Translations under genes and position numbers: made by a program
From: Agrocybe praecox
Lineage: Eukaryota > Basidiomycota > Agaricomycetes > Agaricales > Agrocybaceae
Direction of reading: 5' to 3'
Assembly: GCA_964017145.1 (NCBI GenBank)
Contig: OZ024845.1
Coordinates: 434,001-498,000, forward strand
DNA length: 64,000 nt
Shown here: positions 19,128 to 29,959 of the stretch, one piece after another
How positions within the stretch are numbered: the first letter of the stretch is position 1
Layout of the letters: every line of letters starts with the position of its first letter
Notes under the pieces: generated by a model
Database searches by the model: none
What the model was told of the DNA's origin: nothing
The model's input: only the letters and a program-made list of their open reading frames with translations

Positions 19128-20909
19128 CCGTATTGTACTGGAGTCGTGCCCATGGATGTTAACTCTTCGAAGCTTTTCTACCAGAACAAGGATGCAGTTG
19201 GGTACTTCACAGTACCTGTATTCTGACGGTCATCATCCTGAATGAACGTTAGGATAATCGACTTTATGCACTCAACCGACGAGCAGCTTGCGCAGCTTTG
19301 TAACGCGTGTGAGCCGGCAACATTTGGTCTCGGCGAACAAGACGTTCTCGACGAAACCTATCGTAAAGCGGGCAAGCTGGATGTCGCTAATTTTGCGATC
19401 AATTTTTCTCCTTCGACAACCAACATTGTGAATATTGTCAATGAGCTCCTTTTGAAACCAGAGGAACGCGTCAAGGTCGAGCTTTACAAGCTCAACGTGT
19501 ACGGTATGTCTTTTATAGTTATTCTCTGTATGTTGTTCCCATTTTCCCTTCTGTCAGGACCTGGATCTTTCTTCAAGACCCATGTCGATACTCCGCGCGG
19601 CGATGATATATTTGGCTCCCTTGTTGTCGTTCTTCCCACCAAACACGAGGGCGGCTCTTTGGTGTTCAGATACCCGGGGGACAAGAAATACGTCTACGAT
19701 ACAGCTTCTACCACATTGTCCCAGGACACGCCACACGCTGCATTCGTCGCCTTCTTCAGTGATGTCGAGCACGAGGTTCTTCCCGTCGTCTCCGGATATC
19801 GCGTCACGTTGACTTATAATCTCTATTTTGGCGAAAAACCCCCAGCAGCACCTCTCATCTCCTTTGGAGTACAATCTCCAGCTGATCAACCCAATGCATT
19901 GGACACTACCAAGGTTGCTATATCTGCACTCCTCGCCGACCCAAGCTGCCTACCCAACGGGGGATACATCGCATTTCGACTCCTTCACAAATATCCACTC
20001 TCAACCACATCCCCTAAGATTCTGTCACACGTCGCAAAGCATTTGAAGGGAAGCGACGCGTCTTTGAAACAGGCGTGCGAGGAGCTCTCCCTGGACGTCT
20101 CACTGAAGCTCATGCACACTTACCTACCCTCTCAATGGTCAAGGGATCTCATTCGTTGTCTGGTAGACGGAATAGTCCAGCTCGACGGAGAGATCGAAGA
20201 CGTGACTATGCATTTCCAGGATCAGTTCGAAAAGGGACAGTGTAATTTTATTTACCCGTTTGGGCAGGGGTACCCAAAACTGCTCAAGGATCATTCGATT
20301 AAGGACGCCATTCCAGTCCTTTTGTTCACACCTGTTGAAGAGGCGAAAAACTCGTTTGTTAAGCAGTACTTGGCGTATGGGAATGAATCTAGCCTGGAGA
20401 GAATGTATATGGAGGTTTATCTAGTCGTGAAAGCGGATACTGCGCATAAGCGTATTCAGGGTCGTAGCTCGCAAGGCGACAAGGGAATGGAAATGAGTGA
20501 TGCTATTTGAACTTATGATAGACTTCCTCTCCAATTTCGACGGGTTTCTTTCACATAGATTTTGTAACTACTACCTAGACGCAACCTAGACGACTTATCC
20601 AAAACAAATGACGTACGCACTAGCCCGAAAAGGCATAAGCCCAGGCCCAGGCCTATGGACACAAGTCTGTGTTTATTCACTTTTTGCCGAGTGATGGCCG
20701 GACGCGTCATTGCGTCTTTGAGAAAATATTACATAATACAGCAACCAGTCATTCCGACACATTCAATCTGTGTTTCCTTTCCACCTTTGAGCTTGGTTTC
20801 CCATCTTTCTGCATCTTTCTTGTAGTACATGGACGTCGTCGCGCATACTTGGGGGCACATTGCGTCTTAACTAACGGTATAACAACACGACTAATAAGTA
20901 GGGTTCATT

Positions 20910-22124
20910 ATGTTCGTATGTCGAGCGACCACACTGCGTTCCGCTCGTCTGGCTAGTGGCTTTCTTAAAAGCACGTCAACCTTCACACTGCGGGAGAATG
21001 CTTGTTCTCAAGTCAATGCTAGGAATGAAATAAGTGGCAGGCTTGCTTTCTCTGTGCGTATTCAGCTTTCAGAATCTGGTCAACACCCGTAATTCTCAAA
21101 CAACCTTCGCTCGGTACAGAACACCATTCTAACTCGTTCAGGAGACCTGTACAAACCAAGGCGAAATATTCTTACATTGGATCCAACTCGAATAGAAAAA
21201 CTTAAACAGGAATCGTATGATTTATCTGGACTTAGGCTTGCCCTTTTCTCCGTCCCAAACGCACACGATGAAGCCATAGGTGACCGAACGAAAGGGCTCG
21301 TCATGTACAAATCCAGACGTTCCCCGGTGGATAAAACTCCTGGCCGATATCTTTCTTTTCCTCCACGAACGAAGGGTGTGCTGTATTATGACAAAGGAGA
21401 GGGAGAAACTGGGGGTTCGGTACGCTTTCGGATATGTGATAATGGCGGGTTTAAAGCAGGGCACGACCTCATGGCACCTCAATCACTTCTCGGCGATCCA
21501 CCAGAACCGTGGAATATCCCGCTATACCGTATCGCCTCTTCAGAGATATACCAGTTTCTCCGTTCGCTCCTTATCCAAGAAAAGTTGGTCGATCCGACGC
21601 TAATGCAAGATTTAGAGAATCTTGGAATCAAAAATACGATACGCACGCCATTGCATACATTGGAGCAGCCATTTGTTATCGACCTCGCTGTTCGCTACTA
21701 TGAAGTTGCCTTTGTGACGAGGAAGGGATATACCAAGAGTTTACGAACAAACTTGTTTCGCTACACAAGTCAGGGTTTCAGTCCATATACCGGTGTGTTT
21801 TATTCCTCGCCGAACATCTCTTCCCTTCTCTCTTTCTCCCTCTCTTTCTAAAACACAATCATGAATATTTATGCAGGCAAAGTAAAGGTTCGTCACGTAC
21901 GATCACCTTTATCCCAGCATATCAACAATCCTTGCCTCCTCCTCCAATGCCTCGAATTTGTCACCCCGGTTCAGCACCTATATACGGAGTACGGTTATAT
22001 TAAGGAGCCTGTTGTAGGAAAATATATAGAAAAGAAGGTTGACGGCAAGTATCAGTTGTGGACTTTGCCGCTCTCGCGTGAGGTGGCGAGGTACGGCTCG
22101 CTGGGGTCTGTTCTTGATTTATGA
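20910..22124 (+). CDS. Conserved fungal hypothetical protein
   Basis: The main exon is open from 21093 (FSNNLRSVQNTI, RNILTLDPTRIEKLKQESYDLSG) to a GTGTGT donor at 21793. The 84-bp intron ends at 21876, and the final exon runs to TGA at 22122-22124. Recognisable features are LRLALFSVP, GRYLSFPPRTKGVLYY, GSVRFRICDNGGFKAGHDLM and PWNIPLYRIA. This is a pattern I associate with an uncharacterised Agaricomycete family often found near multigene expansions. An in-frame piece from ATG 20910 (MFVCRATTLRSARLASG, Arg/Ser-rich, possibly a mitochondrial presequence) is separated from the main exon by a TAA at 21090. The true first exon is therefore unresolved, and the gene may be damaged there. No enzymatic motif was seen. 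Confidence 0.6.
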
Positions 22125-22942
22125 CAGTCTGAATATATCATTTGCATTGTCCCTACTTCACTCTGATTTTCCAATTCTCATCGACGAGCATACTAAATCG
22201 CTTCGGTCGAATTCAAGGCAATTGAATGTACACTGGTCCAAGGATATTTGTTCCAGATAAGCATCATACTTAGAGCTCCAAAGTCGTCGCAGATTACGGA
22301 TACGCGACTATGAGCAACACGGCCCCCCAGCAGAATAGCATTTCTTTTTCATCGCGTACGGTTGTTTTCTCTGTCCGTGGTCGCATCTAGTCCTCTGCAA
22401 CCCTTTCCATCTGTGCAGTATCTGAATTGTACTCTTAATACTTACGATACAAAGCCTGTCATGATACATCTCCGCTGTTGGTGCCATAGGTACGAGCAGC
22501 ACACCCACCGACGGGTTTGATTCCTTCTTTGGTAACGTAATTGCTACCAGCAAGTCATTGATCCGCCGGTCAAACCGTCCTTCTACCCAATGGCTCGTCA
22601 AATTGCAGTATTGTCACATGGATAATTTGTATGTAAGTATGTGTGTAAGTATGCGATGTGGGTTTATTTAGTTTACAATAGGGGTTAAAGTTAAAACAAT
22701 GACGATGACGATGATGAGAGGTGTTGTTGAGATGCGTTGAGATGCGTTGTTCAGTAGAGTTGTTGAGTCCAGTCGAGTTAGGTGACTAAGAAAGAGATGA
22801 AAGAGGAAGAGAATGTGTGAGGCTGACGCATTGACGTTAAGTTTGGGATCGACGGCAGGTGCGAGAATAAAGGCGACAGCGAGTCAAGGCAAGGTATATA
22901 AAAAAGTCCTCACGCCTTCCCCAACGCTGCGTTCCTCTCTTA

Positions 22943-23709
22943 TCACACAACAACAACGCTCGTCAAAGAAGGTGTACCAGAACCCCTCCAGCTCTCTCTC
23001 GAATTCATAACCCGCGCTGTGGTCCTCGAAAGACAGAACATCTGACAAGGGGGACGCGTATGCTTGGACGGGGAACGTATGCGCCGCGGTGTGAGGGTCT
23101 TCTTTGATGAGAAGGTGGACTTTAGCTTTGTGGACGTAGACATGGATGTGGGGCGCGTGTTGGAAAGGGGGGATTGGGTAGATAGTATTGGGGTTGACGT
23201 TGAAGATGATGCAAATGAAGATGAAGAAGGGGTCTGCGTCTAGGAAGACGACCAGGAATGCTGGTGGGGTTCGTCAGACTACCGCTGTTGGGTGCCCCGT
23301 CGCCTTCCTGCCCATAAGCAATATATCGGTCACTTCTTGCTTCAGCGACGCGCAAATGCGCAGTTTGATCTGTTCGTTGAGGGGTTCAGCCGTGGGGCGG
23401 AGGGAGAGGAGGAACGAGGGGGTGTATGTAAGAGGATGGGAGCGTGATGATAATGATGGAGCGTCGGAGGGAACTGTTAAGGAGGGAAATACATGTGTGA
23501 GGTCGCGTTGAGAGAACAGAGAAAAGGAGGGGGGACTTGCGTGCTCGAGAAGGCGACGCTGAAAGACGTTTGTGCACGGGGAAGTAGACACCCGCGGACA
23601 GAGGAGAGGAGGATGGTGAGCACATAGTCACGCTCGTCGTTGGGGAGGACGCCACGGACGAGGCGTACGATGTGACTCTGGAAGAGGGGACGGCAATAGG
23701 GTAAGACAT
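22943..23709 (-). pseudogene. Local family, copy B (shortened; GC-AG intron)
   Basis: Exon 1 (23709-23541, MSYPIAVPSS...SAGVYFPVHKRLSASPSRA) and exon 2 (from 23473) are recognisable. The donor is GCAAGT where copies A and C have GTAAGT, giving a possible GC-AG intron of 67 bp. Exon 2 keeps PSFLLSLRPTAEPLNEQIKLRI but stops at 23274 after LLMGRKATGHPTAVV, for a 122-residue product. The family's C-terminal part (PRRIRSPSKHTRP, TTARVMNSRESW) survives downstream in another frame (23143-22943), so the reading frame was lost between 23274 and 23143. Either a short variant or a pseudogene. Confidence 0.65.
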
Positions 23710-23982
23710 TGTGGTGGGTTATCCACAACGGATGTGGGTGTCTTTCACAAAGAGGAGTACTTATTGATTAAGCCGCAGGGCCACGACGTGGAATGAGTCA
23801 TATTTACACGTTCGTTTTTGTTCTGTTCTTGGAAGATACGTTCGGGAAACTGCTAGAAGATGAGCGCCTAGAAGAAAGACGGATGTTCAATCAGTTATGT
23901 AAGCCTTTGCCGTGCTCCCGGCATCTTGGGTGGGATGACAAATCTGGACGTCTTTCTTCCATTTACCACCGCTATGAGTCGT

Positions 23983-24484
23983 CTACTTATCGCTGTGCCG
24001 TCGTTGGAGAATGCTAGAAGGCGAGCGGATGAGGGGAAATGACGCATTTTAGTCCGAGGATTACGTGCCTTGGCTGACAGCGCAGTACGCTCGCAGTGCG
24101 TTAAACGTTCGTCATGTTTCCTTTTGACGTGGACATTACAATGCAACTCCACCTACGACACTTCGCACTACCGCAATCCAATCACCGCAACAAGGTCGTG
24201 GTACTTCTAGCCATCAGCTCACTACTAGGTGGCTCTAAACGCTCCTAGCGTACCAATTTATGCATATTAAACAACGGCCTTTGTTTTGATGTTTTGATGT
24301 CTCGATTTTTCCTCTTCTCGTGTCGACATCCAATATCCATCCATCAACCTCACGCTATTTCTTCTTGTTTCTGGCTCTCATTCTTGCTCTCTGTCCTGTT
24401 TTGTATTGCTATCATACCTCAACACGTCTTGACTCCCTTAGACTTACCCGGGATAGCTTCTCATCCGCGATATGGCCGTTACAC
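23983..24484 (+). repeat. Duplicated block, direct copy of 28452-28963
   Basis: About 500 bp shared, from CGCTGTGCCGTCGTTGGAG through GGATTACGTGCCTTGGCTG to CCGGGATAGCTTCTCATCC and ATGGCCGTTACAC. A partial inverted third copy is at about 39640-39930. No coding frame is shared between copies. Confidence 0.8.
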
Positions 24485-25771
24485 TTCTCGTGATCTGCAC
24501 CTATACACTCTTTGAATGGTCCTCGAGCGTACTACCTCGAGCCCTCTGCGTGATTGCTTTTTGCGCATCGTATAGGATCGCTCTTTCACTAATTCAATGT
24601 TATGTGTTTATTGGCATACGCGTGTGCTTCTTATCTGCTATGTCCTCCTCCTAGTATTTGGCGCTTGGAAATCAAGCGAGTATGGAGAACATTTACAATG
24701 ATGTTGATTTAGTCGTCAAGGTGCAACCTGCGAAGGAGCGACGTCTCGACTCGTAGGCAATACTTAGGCAATACAAGCAGAGAATGTGCAACACGGTATG
24801 TACCTGCTTGCCCACCAAAGCAGTGTACGCCGCTAAATGTAAGCCTAGCAGTCATGTTCATATGTACTCCCATTTTAACTCCCCGCTGCTCAAGTTCTAG
24901 CTCCATCTCACCCTTGCTCCAGATATTATTTTAAGCTCGCGCATGAGTTAATCGTGGTCTGGAATTTTTGCATGAGTGTTCGCTAGTGTCCGCTGATGCA
25001 CGCAAAGTGTTCACTAGTGCTCGCTGGATGCTCGCTAGTGTTCCGCGAGTGCGCGCGAGTGACTCTAGCGTGATGACGAGTGTTCACTTATGTTTTGGAG
25101 TGTGAGCTAGTGTTCGCCACTGTTTGGTTGTGTTTCTCTAGGCTTCTCGTGGATATTTAAGTGATGTACGCCAATATATCCTTGCTATCTGGTTGTTCTT
25201 AATTAGTCTTTGACTTACAGACAATCTTTTGAGCTATCCATCATTAATTAGACTGGTATCTGTATTTAGCAAGTATTTAGGGGATTGTAAATTTTATATC
25301 CAACGAGTTCTGGTAAGGTTCTAGCCAACCTTTCCCTCGCCTTACAGTGTTCATTTATGCGTTATGGCCCCTGCTATCCTTAATGTATTTTCATTCAAGA
25401 TAAGGCTAGGTTAACTAATTAAAAATAATCTCATGGCATAGAACAAAAACAGAAAGTAAAGTGATTATAATCCCACCGACAATTTCATAGATAAGGATAA
25501 GAATGACAGAAGACATACTAGCACTGATGTAACACAAGGAATGTAAATTTTTCGAATTATTCACAAAGACATGTAATCCATGAGTGAGATCGCTAGCAAG
25601 ACACACTGATGTCGCTGCGAATGATCGATTGTCGTGCAAGCGCTCGCTGATGCTAATGTGATTATAATGTTTGCTAGTCTCGCTAGCGTTCGCTAGCTTG
25701 CTCGCTAAAATTTGTGTGCCCAGCAAGTAGTATAAGTACACCTATTTAGTTTCATAGTCTTACATCGACTC
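24485..25771. other. No gene recognised
   Basis: Only short unsupported frames. Contains the degenerate GTTCGCTAGTG-type repeat (24970-25140) and a related TCGCTAGC cluster (25590-25705). A TATAAGT sequence about 45 nt before the ATG at 25772 may be the promoter of the secreted-protein gene. Confidence 0.45.
24970..25140 (+). repeat. Degenerate short tandem repeat (AGTGTTCGCT-like)
   Basis: Roughly ten imperfect units of AGTG(T)TCGCT occur in 170 bp. A second cluster of GCTCGCT/TCGCTAGC is at 25590-25705. Confidence 0.55.
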
Positions 25772-26720
25772 ATGAAATTCAAATCACTCCTCTCGGCTTC
25801 ATTCATTCTTGCGGTAATCACCACTAGTCTATCTGTTGCAGCATGTCCTGCTCTACAGACAGCCCCAGCCCCGTTTAGATCGAAATTGAAAGAGCCAGCC
25901 ACGTTTTATCGTGCTGTGACTCGCGGAGAGGCTGATAATGTCGGAAAATTATATCCTAAAGGGAATCATCCCACATCATTTCGCGACGTTGTCAGTGATT
26001 TTTCCGCAAACGGAGCTCTATACGTATTCTCTGTAGGTGAAATTTGTGGTTGTCAGTTAATTAACCCACTCACATAGGCTGCGACGCTTTTTAGGACTTG
26101 AATGAGGCCATGAAGTGGGGAAATTCATTCCAGGCCATGGATGATAAGAGCAAAGTCTGGTATCTTGTCACATTGAAGTATCAACCAGCCCGGAGTGGAG
26201 TGAGCAAGAGAAGGTAAGCCTTGAAGCTTAAAGCTAAGCCTTGATTAATTCTTGCTGATTTCTGGCTTCCATACGACTCATTGAACTCATAGCTTCCTGG
26301 AGTTTAATGATAAACAATGGAAATCTGTGAGTTTTTATGATCATGGAAAAATACAATCGGAAAGATTAATTCACCTCCCACATGGTAATTCTAATCTGTC
26401 CTCACGATGATCATTAGTTCGTTGCCGACTGCTACAAACATAAGAGTCACAAATACGATATAATAGAAGGACCGGTTTCTGCCGGCTGTGAGTTATACCC
26501 ATGCTTGTCCTCACGTGCAGCCGAAGAACACATGCTGATTGATTTCTGCAATTTAGCTCCACCATCTACGTTGCATCCTTACCTACAAGGTGGTCAGATG
26601 ATCTACCAGGCAGCCTTTGCTAGCAATCGTGGTCTAGAGACCCTCACTGTTCAGGATGTCGCACAGCATACCGTACAAGGATCGGGTGATGAATGGTGCC
26701 CAAGTTGCAACATACTGTAA
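25772..26720 (+). CDS. Small secreted protein, possible ADP-ribosyltransferase-like fold
   Basis: Four exons: 25772-26032, 26095-26213, 26293-26326 and 26418-26720. Phases agree across all junctions and give 238 residues. The N-terminus is a clear signal peptide (MKFKSLLSASFILAVITTSLSVAACP), so the product is probably secreted. The segment FYRAVTRGEADNVGKL, followed after the first intron by YVFSDLNEAMKWGNSF, resembles the spacing of ADP-ribosyltransferase-like domains (a YR start, then a FYVTxxxxxAxxWA-type strand-helix). The catalytic Glu was not identified, so this is tentative. The C-terminus ends in DEWCPSCNIL. It could equally be an unrelated fungal effector-like protein. Confidence 0.65.
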
Positions 26721-26893
26721 CTACTGTGTCAAAATATTTCCTTACCTTTGTTTGCTGGGAAAACAATCGGGTATACAGTACTACATCTGCCAAGAACGAA
26801 GAAAGTTGAATTTTGCGTGGGGAAAACGAGAGTTTGCTCAACTTGGCATACTACCCGAGAGGACGATATGTCACCTCGGGCATCTCGGTCATC

Positions 26894-26989
26894 GGCCTGA
26901 TGGTCTAGTAGTATGATACCTTGTTAGGGCGCTTGCTTCAGAGCACTCCCATTTCGAGGTGGTCCTGGGTTCAATTCCCAGTCAGGCCC
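26894..26989 (+). tRNA. tRNA-Pro (anticodon AGG) with a 24-nt intron
   Basis: Acceptor arms GGCCTGA (26894-26900) and TCAGGCC (26982-26988) pair perfectly. The D arm reads TGGTCTAGTAGTATGAT. The anticodon stem is CCTTG/CGAGG with loop TTAGGGT, so the anticodon is AGG (26926-26928). The intron (26930-26953) sits at the canonical 37/38 position. The T arm is CTGGG TTCAATT CCCAG and contains a good B box. A TTTTT terminator follows at 26997. Length without the intron is 72 nt. Confidence 0.93.
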
Positions 26990-27041
26990 GTTGATATTTT
27001 TCGTCTTTTGGCTGATTAATTGAGTGTTAAGTATATAATAT

Positions 27042-28450
27042 GACTTAGCGCTTACATAATAATGATTCCACGACGTTCTGGATCCGTGCTGTGCTTTGTC
27101 GCCCCAGTCTTTCTTATCCATCGGACCTGCTAAGCAGCTTCTTGCATTTGTCTAGGGAGACTCAAACGTGTCCTTCTCGTTTTATGACATGACTCATTCA
27201 ATCCACTCTTGCCTTCATAGTAACAATGTATAAGTACGCCCTCTCCCTATCGAGGGATGGCCCATATCCTTTCCCGGATAACCTCCTTCGATCCTCAACA
27301 TAACTTGACTCGACTTCGAGCTCTCCGGAACATACATATGTCTTCTCCAATTGCCATTACCCGCTTCTCCAAGTCCACCAGCGCGTCTGCTCTGGCATCC
27401 TCGCCTACTTCGAGCGTCACCATGGGATCACCATCGTCCTTGTCATCGTCCTCTCCCGGGTCTGCGGGCGTCTACGTCCCCGTACACAAGCGACCTTCTT
27501 CAACAGCTTCGCGAGCCCGTAAGTCCTTCGCCTTCTGCTTACCCGACTCTCATAATACTAACCCTAATTGATCATACAGTACCGTCCAAAGCTCCATCAA
27601 CCCAAGTTTCTCATCCCTTACCATACACATACGCCCTGTCTACTCTGCTCTCCCTCCGTCCTACGGTGCAAGCATACAACGATAAGGTCAAATACCAAAT
27701 CCGCGCATCACGGGATCCTGAACTGGCTGATATGGTGCTTATGAGCCGGAAGATGAGGAAGGGGTTGGAGTTTAGGGGAATGAGGGAAGCGCCGACATCG
27801 AAGAGCAGAAGTGCTTTTGGTGGCCCTGCCACATCACCTGCATCCACAACAACAATATTGTCACCGGCAGCCGTCGCTCCTATCACAGGCATGACTACGA
27901 CGTCTCCGCAATCCACGACGACCACCTCGGGGAATCCACCCCGTCGCACGCGTTCCTCATCCACACGAACACATCCATCTCGGCAGATGCTCCGTCTTTC
28001 AAGGAACGCAGCGCGCGTTATGAACACTAGGCAAAGCTGCGGGGTGTCTTCGGCTGCTTCCATTTCTGCACCTATTTCCGTCTCATAGGGCAGGCGATAA
28101 ATCCACGAAGAACCTAATCTCAACGTTCAACATGTACCACCACTATCAAACCCCGAAATTATACCCATCGCTTGTCGACGTCAGTCGGATGAACACCTCT
28201 TGTATCTCATATCCCTCCTCATGCTAACGCTAACACACTGACGACATACCCGTATATTCACCATACACTAGTCATCCTCTTCTCCTTTCTTCGTCGGGCC
28301 CTAACTTATTGTAAATCCCATATTACACACGTCAATACGTACGATATCTCATGTAACATCACGGAAAATTGAAATCCAATCTCAATCTCAATCAAATTAG
28401 CAGTTTTCTAATTCCTGATTTGAACCGGAGAATGTGAAGGCGCGGTTTCA
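27042..28450 (+). repeat. Segmental duplication, inverted copy of 10170-11560
   Basis: Contains family copy C with both flanks. It begins at ACTTAGCGCTTACATAA (reverse complement near 11545) and ends near the sequence matching 10170. The tRNA gene lies just outside, 50 bp upstream. Confidence 0.85.
27338..28088 (+). CDS. Conserved hypothetical protein of the local family (copy C)
   Basis: Exons 27338-27518 and 27580-28088 with a 61-bp GTAAGT...CAG intron give 229 residues. N-terminus MSSPIAITRFSKSTSAS, Ser-rich, with GVYVPVHKRPSS. Core STLLSLRPTVQAYNDKVKYQI and ELADMVLMSRKMRKGLEFRGMRE. Low-complexity Thr-rich stretch, then PRRTRSSSTRTHPSRQMLRLSRNAARVMNT. With copy A this is the best-preserved member. 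Two intact copies with conserved core and exon sizes suggest selection on the protein. No localisation signal or known domain was seen; function unknown. Confidence 0.75.
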
Positions 28451-28451
28451 T

Positions 28452-28963
28452 CTACTTGTCGCTGTGCCGTCGTTGGAGAATGCTAGAAGGCGAGTGATGA
28501 CAGGAAATGATGCATTTCAGTTCGAGGATTACGTGCCTTGGCTGACAGCACAGTACGCGCGCAGTGCGTTGAACGTTCGTTATTTTTTCTTTTGAGGTGG
28601 ACATTGCAATGCAACTCTGCTGCCTATGGACACGTCGCACTGCTCTCAGTTCTGTTTCTCAAATCCAATCACCGCAACAAGGACTCGGTGCGTCTAGCCA
28701 TCAGCGCACTAGATGACTCCAAACGCTGCTAGCGTACTTGATGCATATTAAACAACGACCTTTGTTTCGATAATTCAATTCTTCCTCTTCTCGTGTAGAC
28801 ATCCATTATCAATATCCATCCCTCAACCTCACGCTATTTTCTTCTGTGTCTTATTCTTATTCTTGTTCTCTGTCCTGTCTTGTCTTTCCATGATGCCTCA
28901 ACTCGTCTCGCCTACCTTCTACTTACCCGGGATAGCTTCTCATCCGCGACATGGCCGTTACAC
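28452..28963 (+). repeat. Duplicated block, direct copy of 23983-24484
   Basis: Same landmarks as the first copy. It ends abruptly at ATGGCCGTTACAC, where an F-box 3' fragment begins: a clean duplication junction. Confidence 0.8.
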
Positions 28964-29340
28964 GGGATCTGCGATGATCTCAATGCGACATCTGGAGGAC
29001 GGATTTGTTGGAGCGCGCACGAGAAGGGTTTGACGGAATTAAAATTGGAGCATGTATGATGCGCTTTTGTGTATACCTCCACCTACAAGGGTTGATCCGT
29101 GGGGTGAATGTTGTAACTTTACAAGAATCTTTTTCTATCGAGGCACAGTACTTACTACGGTTCGACCAAAGATCATTGAAAAAATTCCACCCATTGAGTC
29201 GTCTTTGGTTTTTGAGTTTCGCGTTTTTGTGGGGATCTTATGTGATTTATACGACCAAAATCAGAGTTTGGACGGCTCCTTCCGATCGAAGTACTCAGAA
29301 ATCCATCACAAAGTTACGCTGGTATGAGACGGGATAAGTG
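28963..29340 (+). pseudogene. F-box gene 3' fragment
   Basis: CGGGATCTGCGATGATCTCAA onward matches the last codons and 3' flank of the F-box pseudogene (from 9442), including GCGCACGAGAAGGGTTTGA and the TATGATGCGCTTT after the stop. Only about 30 codons plus downstream sequence were copied, so it is not a gene. Confidence 0.75.
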
Positions 29341-29453
29341 CTCGTGGTGGGACGTTGACGACGAGGGATCAATGTAGTTTAGTACAATCGTTGGACGTCG
29401 TCCTTCGATAGGGGTGGTGGGACAAGTTTTCGTGTGTTCGTCCGTCGCCTGCC

Positions 29454-29947
29454 CTATGAAACGGAAAAAAGTGCAGGAAACAAAACAGCAGAGGACACTC
29501 TCCAGCTGGCGCTCATAACGTGCGCTGTGTTCCTAGGAAGACGCAACATCTGAGCTGGACGTGTTATCGTGCATGAGGAGCGTGTGCGGCGGGGTAGGTT
29601 CCTCGAAGACATCGTCGTCGACTGTGAAGGTATCAACGTTGTGGGTATGGTGGGAGCGACGACTGTCGCTGCCGGTGCTGTTGTTGCAGATACAGAAGAT
29701 ACAGTAGTAAGACGAGTAACAGCCTTCGGCTTCGGTGAAGCCTCCCTCATACTCCTGAACTCCAACCCTTTCCTCATCTTCCGGCTCATAGGCACCACAC
29801 CTACCACCTCAAGCTCGAGAGACACACGAACTTGGGTTCTGACCATGTCGGCGTATGCCTGTGCTGTAGGACGGAGGGAGAGGAGGGTAGAGTGTGTGTA
29901 TGTGTGTGGTAGCGAGTGGGAGACTTGGGTTGAAGCGTTGGAGGATA
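29454..29947 (-). pseudogene. Local family, copy D (exon 2 only)
   Basis: An open exon 2 follows a CACACAG acceptor: STLLSLRPTAQAYADMV, MSRKMRKGLEFRSMREAS, PRRTRSSC, MLRLPRNTAHVM. No first exon with MSSPIAI...GVYVPVHKR is found upstream (29948-30330). The duplication break appears to lie in or near the intron. Probably non-functional despite an undamaged frame. Confidence 0.65.
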
Positions 29948-29959
29948 CTGTGTGATGGA

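Larger units (their letters stand above)
12591..20510 (+). pseudogene. 2OG-Fe(II) dioxygenase (prolyl-4-hydroxylase-like), split by an LTR retrotransposon
   Basis: The gene starts at ATG 12591. The first exon runs to 12705 (MAHKSKKGQVTASERG...HKLP), is cut by the element at 12706-19127, and resumes at 19132 (YCTGVVPMDV). Introns are 19202-19252 and 19504-19557; the second has a length divisible by three, so it reads through. Removing the element, one CCGT target copy and both introns leaves 1389 nt, exactly 463 codons in one frame. The catalytic domain is clear: GPGSFFKTHVDTPR gives the HxD iron ligands, GGSLVFRY follows, and SDVEHEVLPVVSGYRVTLTY gives the distal His and the 2-oxoglutarate-binding Arg. 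Fungal homologues are uncharacterised. The insertion should abolish normal expression, although an internal start at 19242 would keep the catalytic part. It is not a TET/JBP-type enzyme as far as can be read. Confidence 0.85.

Noticed and set aside
12591..20510. Dioxygenase as a TET/JBP-type DNA-modifying enzyme linked to the KDZ element
   Set aside because: The HxD...H...R layout and surrounding sequence (GPGSFFKTHVDTPR) fit a prolyl-hydroxylase-like fungal family; no TET/JBP-specific feature was seen and the genes are 25 kb apart.
22308..22601. 97-codon minus-strand frame downstream of the hypothetical gene
   Set aside because: No conserved motif, and no start or splice context that fits a gene.
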